Below are positions 1-10,499 of a stretch of DNA of 64,000 nucleotides, one piece after another. Numbering within the stretch: the first letter of the stretch is position 1; the number at the start of each line of letters is the position of its first letter. The translations under genes were made by a program, and so were the position numbers. Below the pieces are notes generated by a model. The model ran no database searches. It was not told where the DNA came from and saw only the letters and a list, made by a program, of their open reading frames with translations. Origin of the DNA: Echinococcus granulosus (lineage: Eukaryota; Platyhelminthes; Cestoda; Cyclophyllidea; Taeniidae); NCBI RefSeq assembly GCF_000524195.1, contig NW_020170456.1, positions 205,097 through 269,096 on the forward strand, in the 5' to 3' direction.

Positions 1-2475
1 TCTGGTGCTACATGGCGAATAGAGGGGAGCAGATGCGATTTATGTGAGAGAAAAATACCACATTTCAGGTATTAGGCAGGAGAAGCTATTTAATGGCATA
101 AACTTCGATCAGATGAATGACGTGCAACACTAAAATGGGAGGAGGGAGGGCGGGAATTGGGTGAAATGCAGTGAAGTATCGCAAATGTTTTATTGTCCAA
201 GATTGGCCTGAGGTAAGATCAAAATAATTGAATACAGCACAAGTCTAGCAACAAATTTGTATTCTTCCTAAAAAGCAACTATACGAGACGATAGGGGAAA
301 AATGCAGGAACAGATGACTCCAATCTCGGAAGTCTAGAAAACTAGATAAATGGTATATAAAAACGAACTATGGAAAAGATTTAGTGTCAAGCCAAAAACT
401 AAACCCTTCAAATTTATTTGAAGCCAATTATATACCATGCAGATCAATTACTTGGGAATAGAAGCACATGACTGTTTGGTAAAAACCTCGTTTTAAAGGG
501 ACAAGCAAATACCCATTTCACACCGTTTGTTGATAAATGAAAAATTTTGTATAAAATCACGCAGAGTGCAAACTTATTCTTTCTCAAAGAAAACTGGACT
601 CATGGAAAATAAGTAGAAGAATGAAAATGAACGCAACACTAATTCAAGTAAGTTGTTATGAAGTTATTAGGCAAAATAAGGCACTCAAATAACCGCATGA
701 GAAAAGGGCGCAATATAGGAAAATACTTGCGCATACACCAAATTTGCCTCGAAGCACCAGGTGATAACCACTGCCGGTACCCAAGGAACAGCTCTTCCTA
801 ATCGCGTAAGCTGATAAGGCCAAGACTTGAGACGCGCGCAACAGACGACCTTGAATAGGCTGGTTAAATAAATATTTGCACAAATTATTTTAAATTTCAC
901 AACTTTGTACAAAAAAAGTCACGGATTTTATGCTAAGTTTTTAAAATTATAGTAGTATTTTTGATTGTTAAACAATTAGGTGATATTATTGTCAACAGCC
1001 GGTAAGGAGTCAAGAGTTAAGAATTATTGCAACTCAAGTTTTTTCGTCAATTCGTACATTTTAAGTAAAGAACATTTTCCACACCGCTAATATTTTGCTT
1101 GACGAAAGCCGTAAAAGCCAAAACGGCTTTGCAATAAGCTAAGTTGGAACAGTATTTATTGCTCTATTTATTAATAAATTCCAATTCTAATGCTAAAGTT
1201 TTTTGGCTGGAAATAATTACTTAGCAAGCTTTCGCCTTTAAACGCTTGTCTTCTTCCCCCTTTTTTAAAAGTAATCGAAAAAATTCAGCTGCACTTTGTA
1301 CTAATAATTAAACAGATAATCAAATAGATACGCCTGAATTCAATGATCGTTTTTACTTCTTTCTTACTATAATTATCTGGCCTTACCTTTTTTAGGAGTA
1401 AACCTTTTCCTTCCCTGCCGATTCCTCTTTCTTGCCTGTTCCACTTTCCTCACTTCTGGTTACATTATTACTGCTGTCTGAAGATTAATGTGGCACTTAA
1501 CAAACAGAAAGGTAGCACCCGAGAATTATAGAGGAGCACGATGAAAGCAAAGTAGAGCCTCCTCCCCTTCTATTAATAATTGCACTGACAGTGACCTCTC
1601 CCAAGTCATTTGTATTGAGGCAGGCATATGAAGTGTTGCACCGTTTTCTAAGCCTAAGAAGTAGACTGTATTCTAGCTGAATAAAAATTCTTCTTTGTTT
1701 CTGAAAAGAAATATTTTTACGGAGTCTCCATTGTTACTGACTCATTACAAGGAGTTTGCGGCTCTAGCCTTTTGCCATTCGCTGTTAGACATATTTGGAT
1801 GGCAGCCTTCTAGAAGTAAATTGATAAAGGATGAATCTATTATTTTTATTACGTTTTCCTTATGCAGCTCTATTATGTAATAACTTTGGTTTAATATTTT
1901 GGCTAAATTTCCACCACCTTATTCACTTTTCAGGTGAAATGGAAACAGACTACCTTGAATACCATCGAAAAAAATTGTAATAACCTAAAATGAAGGGAAA
2001 TAAAACAATTCATCCGAGAATGATCGCATTTGTGTTATGGCATTTGGCGCCGTCATTCTGGAGCAGATCTCCTGTTTGAAGCTGACTCGCCGCCCCATCG
2101 ATTTTCCTCTTTCAAAAGATCCCTTGTCAGGTGGATTCAGCAGTCGCCACAGATTTTGTATGTCACTCTTCTAAAGGTAATTGTATTCGCCACTTTTTCA
2201 AATTTGTGATTGCTCTGTCCTGTTTGAAAGACTTCTAAATCTACTAAGTGAATTTCACAACTTTTTTTGTAAGGTTGCAACCTGTAATGAGAATTTCAGC
2301 TTTGTTTAAACATCTCATCCACTGCATCCCACTGCGGCGACTTTGCTAGCTTCGGGCTAAATTTCTATCATTCAAAGTGTCCATCAACACAAACCTCAAA
2401 TAATAAAGAGACATTTAAGCTACTAACCACCCATTATCAGTAGTATCATTAAATTGGTCTCATTGTCTAGGCGAA
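1..2475. other. Upstream region of LIM-A, no recognised gene
   Basis: I see no recognisable coding exon on either strand. A good TATA-like string (TATATAAAAA) lies near 354-363 on the plus strand. A GC-richer patch at about 2040-2175 ends in an AAAG/GTAATT donor-like site, so it could be a non-coding first exon of LIM-A. An AG acceptor after a pyrimidine run at 2469-2470, just before the LIM-A start codon, supports an intron in the 5' untranslated region. Both promoter and first exon are inference. Confidence 0.4.
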
Positions 2476-2976
2476 ATGCCAAGCCGGCGCGATCAAGCAA
2501 GAAAGAGCGATTCACGCAAAAGTGGAAAAAGTGAACAGGATCAACAGGACCAGGAAGAACAACCTCAAAAATCGCAGAAAGGAAAACAAAAGCATCAGCA
2601 GCAACAACAAGAAAATGATAGAGAGAGAGCAGATGACCAAGAGGACGACCCGTGTGGAAGACGGGCGAACTCTCAGGAGCAGCGGCAGCAGCAGCAACAG
2701 CAGGGTAGTGGTCAGCAACAGCAATGTCAAGGCCAACAGTGTGCTCGAAAATCGTGTCAACAACAGCAAGCTCCTAATGAGCTCAATGATTGCGTCAAAT
2801 GCGGCCAGGAGACCACTGAGGGTCAGGCTATAAACTTCAATGGTCGTAAATGGCATCCTGAATGCTTCACCTGTAATGGCTGTTGCATGGTGCTTTCAAA
2901 GGTGTCCTTCTTTCTGGATGGTGAAAGAATCTTCTGCTCAAGTTGCTGGGCGAGAAATGTCAAGAGTAATTGTTCT
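2476..2976 (+). CDS. LIM-A exon 1 (Gln-rich region, LIM1, first Cys of LIM2)
   Basis: Ends in phase 0 at a GTGAGT donor after the codons for Asn-Cys-Ser. The Cys is the first zinc ligand of LIM2. Confidence 0.85.
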
Positions 2977-3876
2977 GTGAGTTTCGGTGCACTCCCCTTA
3001 CAGGGCCTATTAAAAGAGCTTTGTTCACCTGCCATGATTTGACCGAATGACAGCTCTTGTAGTTAAGAGTAAAATGTTAATCGAGAAACGATTTTGCTCG
3101 GTTTTCGTCTCACCTCCCTCCGAGGGGATGGCGCTCATTGTGAAATGGATCTTTTTCACACAAATCATAAATTGAGTGACACCTTCAGACACTTCAGCAT
3201 GCATGCGGGTACCTTTTGGGGTGAAAATACTTGCTTAGTGAAACGGATTCCATACTTTTTCACGCTCCCTTTTCTTCACTTTATCGGGTCCTTTTAGATA
3301 GCCGGAAAGTCTGGAAATAAGTCCTTCCACAAAGCACTGTAAAATTCTTAGCGAATAATTTTTTTCAGCATTCCTTTAGCCAAAAATTGGAATTTTTTAG
3401 AGATCACACCAACATACACTGACAAATTTTGTGTTTATTCGTGCCTTTAATTGGGCAGTTCCCACCATTGTTTTCCCGTTCAGGACAAATACACCTCGAA
3501 AAAATGCATTTTCTAGAAATCCAGTTTATTCAAACAAATCCCCTTCTTTTTTCGTTTTTAATAAAGCTAATTCTATCTTGAGATAGCACTTGCTGAGGTG
3601 GTTTGGGCGCTCCTGTTGGGTAATGTGTTGAACTTGAATGGACGTGGAAGTGTATTGTTAAAAAAAAACAAGACATACATCCCGCCCATTGTCATCCATT
3701 TTGCTTTTTCCCTTCAGCGGTGCGATGATGAAATCACCGGTGATGCTCCGGTGGTCAACTTCGGTATTCGACGCTTCCATAAGTCCTGCTTTATCTGCTC
3801 GAGGTGTCGGTGTGATTTGGCCGGCCTACAATTCTGTATCAAGGGCAACGAATTCACCTGCCAGCAATGCATGTAA
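2476..3876 (+). CDS. LIM-A: LIM-only protein with Gln-rich N-terminus (2 exons)
   Basis: A spliced gene of 219 residues, exons 2476-2976 and 3718-3876. Residues 1-105 are low complexity, rich in Gln, Glu, Lys and Arg with several Gln runs. LIM1 has zinc ligands C106, C109, H127, C130, C133, C136, C154 and C157. LIM2 has C166, C169, H188, C191, C194, C197, C215 and C218. The donor (TCT/GTGAGT) and acceptor (CCCTTCAG/CGG) join in phase 0 and complete the C-x2-C pair of LIM2, which confirms the splice. LIM domains bind proteins through two zinc fingers each. LIM-only proteins are usually cytoskeletal or nuclear scaffolds, often in muscle. The partner here is unknown. The start is the ATG just after a likely 5'UTR acceptor. 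An alternative donor overlaps the last codon (AT/GTAAAG), so the C-terminus could be extended or end in a 3'UTR exon. Confidence 0.85.
2594..2772 (+). repeat. CAG/CAA-rich imperfect triplet repeat coding poly-Gln
   Basis: Runs of CAG and CAA codons interrupted by other residues encode Gln tracts of up to six residues in LIM-A. The triplet bias keeps other frames open as well, so extra open frames here are by-products. Confidence 0.8.
3718..3876 (+). CDS. LIM-A exon 2 (LIM2)
   Basis: Starts after CCCTTCAG in phase 0 with Arg-Cys-Asp and carries the remaining seven LIM2 ligands. TAA follows one residue after the last Cys. GTAAAG overlaps this end and could act as a donor. Confidence 0.85.
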   Translation, partial: RCDDEITGDAPVVNFGIRRFHKSCFICSRCRCDLAGLQFCIKGNEFTCQQCM

Positions 3877-6800
3877 AGCCCCTCTTTATTTTGCTTGTCT
3901 CTTCCTCTTTTCCTTTATTTTTTTCTCTGTTTCCGTCGATTTTTCACCCTTTTTCTTCCTTTTTCCTACGTCTGACAGTTACTTTCTAGCCTGAGGTGTG
4001 CTTCATGCGATTAAGTACTCTTTTGTTTTCCAGCTTCTCCATTTTAATGACTTAAAAGGGGTAGAAATAGGGGGGGTTATATGGTCCTTTTTAGAAGAGA
4101 CTAACTAATTCAGCCGAAATAGCTGGAAGAGGGAACAGCCTACGTCACGTGGGTTGTCAACCATGTCGCATTTGGCATCTCTGCTCTGACAAGTAGGCTG
4201 ATTGCATTTTATGGGTACCAGTTAGGGGAAGAGCCTCCCCTTCAAGGTAAGGAACCATGGGCGGACTGGCAGAAAAACACCTTTAATTTCGTCAGTTTGA
4301 CCCAGACCTGGAGCTGTCGCCACGGTTTGACAATGCCACCCGATTTGGGGTGACAAGGACTACAAAATTGCCTGTTAGTGACATTGAAAGTGAGGCAAAG
4401 CTTCCAATAAGATTTGTAAAGGTAGGAAATTGTTTGATAGTAACTTGCTAGGTAGCAGATGGGTGAAGGAGGAGTAGTTGAAGGGCAAGAGCCTGTCATC
4501 AATTTGTTGTTTGATTGCTTAGTGAATAAAAAGTAATTGTTTTGTATTCCAACATAAACTAAGCAAAGGAAAGATCCACGGAAGTGCCGTACCGCATTTG
4601 ACGCTTATTGCAGTAGTTTTACCTAAAAGACAATGTTTGCTTTGCGTGTGCATGGGATGGACTAAAGTGGCAAATTCCCACCCCTTAAAAATGAACCATT
4701 TGTGAAAGACAAGTGTCCACTCGACAATGCCACTAAAAAGTGCGAAAGAAGGTAGATCAGAAGCAGGTAGAGTTGGGGCGGTACAACACCGCAAAGCCCA
4801 TTTAAAAGAGGGTCCCCACGGAAAATGAACTAGAAAGAAGCCGTTTGGAGACAGAGGAGGTTAAAGCTAAACCTTTTATCCTGTTGCGAAAAATTGAGGT
4901 ATTGTCTTAATTAGAAAATCACTGCTTTTGAATGAAATTGTCCCCCAAGTATTAAAGACCATTATCCAGCAGTTAGAACTACTCAATAATATTTTTGCCT
5001 ATTTACGCAGCTTATTTCTGCATGAAAATTGGGTGTTTTCGAGAAAACCGGTAACGAATTTTCGGTTTTTTAAGGGAACCTAGAGGTTTAGGAAAGACCT
5101 AGTAACAAATAAAAAGTAGGTCCTAAAAGTTCAATTGTTAGCGTAGTTTAGTGCCATAAACGTGCACGAAGACAAAAGGCGTCTAGCGAAAGCAAAATTC
5201 AAATGTGTGGAGGAGACCTTCTCAGATTCAGTTTATGTAAACAAATAAATTTATTCGCATCCATGACTAACACTTTGTAATTACCTACAAGCAATAGGTT
5301 TTATAAAAAAAATATATATTTTAAGTCAAATAATTTTACTCCCAGTTCAGCAAGTAACTACTAATTGGCTCTGCAACTAATAGAGGAAGGATATTTTCAA
5401 ATTTCGAAAAATGTCTCTGGGACCAAAATATAGAAGAATAAATATCCTAATGAAGTTACTCATTTAAAGAGCCACGGCTTGATTAATGCCTTTTTAACCA
5501 GCGATTTTTTCTAACTCTGGAAAAATTGCTAAGGCTGTAATTTTAGCAATATATCTCACTGTTTTTTAAAAAACGATTTACTCAAATCTTTTTAAATTTT
5601 ACACTTGCAGGTTTTAACACCATTAGAGTTCCATTTTGTGTTGTTTTTCGCCCTTTTGATTGTGCGGTCCTCTCATGCCCTCAGATTTGGTTCTCTTCCA
5701 TCACGACCCCAGAGAAGGCTCAAAGTACCGCACTGGTGGCTCAGAATTTCAGGAATGCCAACACTCGGCGGAGAATCATCGGAGAATCGCTGGCTTGACT
5801 CCAGCAAGAATAAACAATTTTCACAACCGAGCACCTGCATGCGTATCTTGTCACTTTCTAATAAAATGCCCACAAAGCAATTACAATTGCTATACCGGAT
5901 TTGGGATTCAACACGGACTCTCGGAGGCGTCATTAACAGGCGGCAGTACTTGCTTATGCCGCCTAACTTATCACATTTAATCCATCGGGCAAACGAATTT
6001 ATTTGTTGTCTACAACTGCCAAATAGCCTTAAAGGTGTCCATCCGACGGTAATTTGACGCAATCTTCTGCTAGTTAACATTATGATGGTTTATGGTAATG
6101 AAAACTGCCTCGAAGAGCACTTTTCAGACACCTTAGCGAACGTCCTAACAACCACTGACATCTATGTTCGCAACTGTTGCTCTAAACATGTCCATCTGGT
6201 CGCTATTAAAGGGCTGCCCTAACATGGAAAGGCCGTTTTCCACGTAAGAGTCAGTAACGACTCCTGAGATGGGCACTAACAACGGCAGCCCAGTAAGCTG
6301 ACCTACCCAGTTTCTCAAAGGACCTCAAGAGAGAACAGATCCCGACTGATTCGTTCTGTCTTCCGTGATTCTGAAGGAAGGAATTACAAGTCGGTGCCAG
6401 AAAACTTCAAGGTCACGCAAAAACCGCAGTTTCAGACTTCCCCACTGTTTACTCCTAGAGACCTTTTATCAAAGACACGGTCGCATTATTTACTCCGGTG
6501 AAGACATTCACTTAAAGACGTGGAGGCGACTTTTGAAGGAATGGAAGGTATCTAATCTGCTCTATAGTGGTCTGCGTTGCCCTGGGTTCTTTAATCTTTG
6601 ATAGTGTGCGATCATAAGCCTACTACGAGGCCGTAATTAGTCAACGTAATGACGGAAGAGTATGCTACTTACTCACGAGTGAGTAGCAAGTTAAGGGACT
6701 GTGGGATAAAGCGGAAGTACATCTAGCGAAGACTAAACTGCCCAAGTTGTCCAGCACGATGGTAAACCAAACAGAAAATGGCCACAGACGCGCGATGTAA

Positions 6801-7688
6801 GAAACAGAAATGCAAATCTTTCGGATCTGTAGGGAGGATCCCAGGTGAGCCCGAGACGAAGCGAGCAGGTAATAGCGTGTTTACCCGTTTAAATACCAAA
6901 ATACAGCACCACTTCATCTCAAAATGTCAGACGGAACGGCAGTCTTCTTTGGTGGCATAAATAAAGGGACATCCTGTTTAATGTCCTTTACCAAATCAAT
7001 TACTCCGCAGGAGTTACCGCACAAAATCACAGCGCCTACTTAATTGTCATGCAGCAGCTCTGTAGGCCTACACGCGACAGCAATTTCCCACTACTGCCAT
7101 AATTTCGCCAGTAAAACGAATTTACCACTTTTCTGGAAGTTTATATTTTTTGACCAATCAAACAATCCAGAAATCGCGCCCCGCTCATCCCCCTTTGATT
7201 GGCCGATTGGGTCCTCCAAATCCTACGTCAATCAATTACTATGACTACGGTCGAGTGACTCACGCCTAGGCGGCCTTGATTGGCCTCCCCTCCGAGGCCT
7301 GTGCTCACTCACGGTGTTCCTCCCACCCACGCCGATCGATAATGAAGTATGGTCTGAAGTAATGGTTGATCGATTATCTGCTTGAGAGATCGATAGGATC
7401 CAGGCCACTCGGAAGCAAGTTCCAGGTCTTAGCGGAACTAGTCCTACCGACTTAAGCGGACATAAGTGGGGAGACATTTAAATTATTATAGTAATTTAAA
7501 GTAACCTTCAAGGTTTACAGATTGCAATCACGGACGCGGCAACCGCGTCGGTTAGGGAGTATCACACTGTTAAGAACATCCATCAAGGGTATCACATAAC
7601 AACGATATAAGTTGAGACAGTCATAGACGATGGCTGATTTGAATAAGTAAGCGGTAATCTCAAAAAACCAACGATGCCTGCTTCGAGA
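3877..7688. other. Region between LIM-A and LIM-B, no recognised gene
   Basis: AATAAA at 4525-4530 is the nearest clear polyadenylation signal for LIM-A, about 650 nt past its stop. An acceptor-like site precedes 5611 (ACACTTGCAG/G). An open frame of about 150 codons at 5605-6057 starts with TTG, is mirrored by a 135-codon frame on the other strand, and resembles nothing I know. CCAAT motifs occur near 7157-7206. No protein family is recognisable. Confidence 0.4.
7533..7549. other. Perfect 7-bp inverted repeat (possible hairpin)
   Basis: GACGCGG and CCGCGTC flank a 3-nt loop. It lies about 140 nt downstream of the LIM-B stop, so it may sit in that gene's 3' untranslated region. Function unknown. 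Confidence 0.5.
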
Positions 7689-7847
7689 TCAGCGGTGGGC
7701 GAGGCACGTGATTCGACCATTTTTACTTGCGTATTTGCCGCCGTAGAGGGCCTTCTGGCAGACCTCACAGACAAAACAGGTGGCGTGGTGGGGCTTTCCA
7801 CCAATCACCGCGTACTTCTGCTCACTTTCGATTGGTTCTGAACATTT
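7689..7847 (-). CDS. LIM-B exon 2 (LIM2)
   Basis: Begins after a pyrimidine-rich acceptor in phase 0 with Lys-Cys, carries the rest of LIM2 and ends Cys-Leu-Ala-His-Arg-stop. The longest open frame nearby is in a different frame and is spurious. Confidence 0.85.
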   Translation of the reverse strand, partial: KCSEPIESEQKYAVIGGKPHHATCFVCEVCQKALYGGKYASKNGRITCLAHR

Positions 7848-10035
7848 CTAAAGTAAAAGCCTATTGGTTAATCGTAAGGATGACCAATTTAAATTTATCG
7901 CTAAATAAATTAATTCGGTTTAAGCAAATTCTCTGTTGATTTCATTGTTTTAATGTTAATTAAAGAAAATAGACCTTAATTCTGAAATTTTTGAATAAAG
8001 TCCTGAATAATATGTGTGAAGTCAGTACGATTTAATAAGTGCAAACAATCCCAAATTTCTTCTTAGCGAAGACTATTGTCCTTGACTACTTTGTGCCAAT
8101 TTTAGAGCATCTAAATGCCTGCGTCACTCTATTTTTCCCACGCAGGGTCTTCACTTCATGCTTATGTGACATTTTTAGGTGTGAGGAATCACCCGAACCC
8201 GCTGGCACAATACAGTCGAGGTTTCTGCTGAAATAGCTAATATTGATGACGACACTACGCAAATGCCCCTTATCTATTGGATGAAGTCAGGAAGCAGAAG
8301 CGACCACATGTTCTCCTACTACCATGGCAACTGCTGCATGAACAAATAATCTGCACAATTTATCACCAAAAATTATTACCCTCCTTCGTAATTCATAGTG
8401 GTTAGATTGCCAGATTGTGATTTCATGGGTTATGTAGGGCACCACAAAAGGTGAGAAGTGCTAGGCTAAATTGCCTCTCAACTTCTTGTGGTAAAGGAGA
8501 GCATCAAAACAAAGTGGTGTGTGGCTGTCTTGCGTTAAAGAATGTAAAAAAAGTAGAAGAAAAATGCAATTTAGTCGTGAAATAGGAACAAATCTTTAAC
8601 AGGTAGCAAAGCCACTTACATCTATATCTAGTGTCGAGCCAATAGACATGGTTGCCATGTGATAGGCTTCTACCGATGACAGAAAATAAACAACGAAGTT
8701 GAACAATTTGTATTTTTTCCCACTTCCGTTAGGTATGCAAAGCCAGCGGACAGTTGGTATTTCATTTTCCGACTGACTGACATTTCATGGGAGCGTGATT
8801 TGGATCTCGTAGTTCGTTCGAACCTAGCATTTATATCCGGAGGCAACTCACTCCTCCTGGCTCCACTTCATAAATTGTGGATGTGTAGTTCACCCTAGAA
8901 ACAACCACCTACGGGGAATTGTTCACCACCTCAAGGGCGCTACATACGTAGGGGGATCTTCATCGAAAATTAAGTTAGGCATGGTGAAGTAAAAGTCCCG
9001 CTTCTTCCCTACTAGGAATACACAATCTCGTACCTTGGGCTGTCCTGAACTCCACACTTTGGCACGGCATCGCCTCTAATCCCCCCTCCCACTGCCTTCT
9101 CAGAGTATTCTTTTGGCTGATGGAAGCACCTTCTCGTGCTACAAGACATGCCAAATGGACGTGTGAAGTGGATGACGACGCACGTGAACAGAGGCCGTCG
9201 GATGCAGAATTCCATCCTGTCCCTTTTGGGGTAGCAAGTTGGATTGGATCGCCACTTGTTTAAATGTTTTAAGGCATCAAAAGAGGAAAGAAGATGACAA
9301 TAAATCGCCCAGACTTCTTTGCCTCTCCTTGCACTCACGTGACTGTTCTATAACGGCAATGTCAATGCCACTTCCCTGTCATCGAAACAAATGCCTATGC
9401 ATGTTTTATGTCTTGATATCTTATTCATGCTTTTTTTGGAAAAAAGTAGAAAGTAATTGATTCTTAAAGAATCCTCCCCCTATTAATTTCTGTGATGTAC
9501 AAGATAAGCTGGTTTCACCATCACCATGGCCTTGGGACCCCAACCAGACTAATTTATTTTGTCGTGCTGTTAGTAGTCAAAAATTAGGGACGAAATTGCC
9601 CCTCCTCCTTATTAATTACGAAATCCGGAAATTTCTAGTGGGCGATTTAAAGGCTAGGCGAAAACACATTAAACGACGCAGCATTTGGCACCCACTCTGA
9701 GAGTTATGCCTCATAGGCATGCTAGTTGGCTGCCTCCAGAGTGGCACTCTTGAATGCAAGAAGGGTCTCTGATGGTGCACGGGAGGATGGGGATGGCATC
9801 CCCCTTTTTTTCTGCCTTCTGTCTATAACACTGGACCTACCTCACACATGGGACGATGTTTGTTAGCGAAGCAGGACTCGCAATAGGGTGCGTTCAACTT
9901 GGAGGCGAAGGGCTTGTCCACGAGGTTGCAGTTGCATTCCTCACACACGAAGCAGCCCGGATGCCATCGCCTATTCAACGCCAGCACCGGACCCACCTCG
10001 CCGATCGGCTGCATACACTTGCTGCAGTTGAGCAT
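7689..10035 (-). CDS. LIM-B: two-LIM-domain protein (2 coding exons)
   Basis: A minus-strand spliced gene of 117 residues, exons 9841-10035 and 7689-7847. LIM1 starts almost at the N-terminus (C-x2-C, then WHPGC, FVCEEC, YCESC). LIM2 starts with Met-Cys-Glu at the end of exon 1 and Lys-Cys at the start of exon 2. It goes on with HHATC, FVCEVC and a final Cys-Leu-Ala-His, where His replaces the last Cys as is common in LIM domains. The junction is phase 0 (TGTGAG/GTAGGT to CTTTAG/AAATG). The start is the ATG at 10035, because it makes exon 1 exactly 195 nt, as in LIM-C and LIM-D. The short linker between LIM domains fits FHL- or PINCH-like LIM-only proteins rather than CRP types, which have a Gly-rich spacer. 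A likely adaptor, with partners unknown. Confidence 0.85.
9841..10035 (-). CDS. LIM-B exon 1 (LIM1)
   Basis: The exon as spliced begins at 10039 after an acceptor (CTCAACAG), four bases before the ATG. The donor is GTAGGT. If the upstream exon ends at the GTAAGT donor near 10270, a second ATG is formed across the junction two codons earlier. Confidence 0.85.
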
Positions 10036-10432
10036 ATTCCTGTTGAGATGGTGGTGTTTAAGTCTACACAAGGTCAATACCGCGGGATTTGGATATGATC
10101 GTAAAATACTACTGATAGTAAAATGAACTGCAGTAAATAGTCGTGAGACTACGGGATGATATTTTCACTTTGGGTAATCTTACTTTCCCTAGGCACCCTT
10201 TCTTCCTTAAAGAAACTAATATAAAGATAATTTCTTAAGGCTAAGGTGAGAAAAAGGAAGAAAAACTTACATTTTCGCAGTGAACAAGCAATAATCGTCT
10301 CTACACTACCACAGCAATACCTGCTTTCGGAAGTGCGGTACACACTGGTAGGTGACGAGGGGAAGCGACAGAGGCCAAGTGAAGGAGAGGGGGAGAGGAT
10401 CTAATCTGGCCAAGCAATTAGATAACGCGGCC

Positions 10433-10440
10433 TATTTAAA
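10433..10440 (-). promoter_or_regulatory. TATA-like box for LIM-B
   Basis: TTTAAATA on the minus strand, with an inverted CCAAT motif about 25 nt further upstream (464-468 of the same kilobase). Two possible first-exon donors lie downstream: CAG/GTATTG near 10326 and AAT/GTAAGT near 10270. This suggests a TATA promoter with a non-coding first exon, as in LIM-C and LIM-D. Confidence 0.4.
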
Positions 10441-10499
10441 CCCCCTGCGCCCCAGCCCGTGGACCAATCGGAGTGCAGGCGGATGCAAGTGGTTCCTTC

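Noticed and set aside
2512..2856. Long open frames in three frames over the Gln-rich region
   Set aside because: The CAG/CAA repeat removes stops in other frames. Only the frame joined to the LIM domains is supported.
5605..6080. Opposed 150- and 135-codon open frames
   Set aside because: The plus-strand frame starts with TTG, and neither strand shows a known motif. They are probably chance in a GC-richer stretch.
7592..7804. Minus-strand 70-codon frame in the LIM-B second exon region
   Set aside because: A shadow: the LIM2 motif is in another frame, with a proper acceptor and phase.
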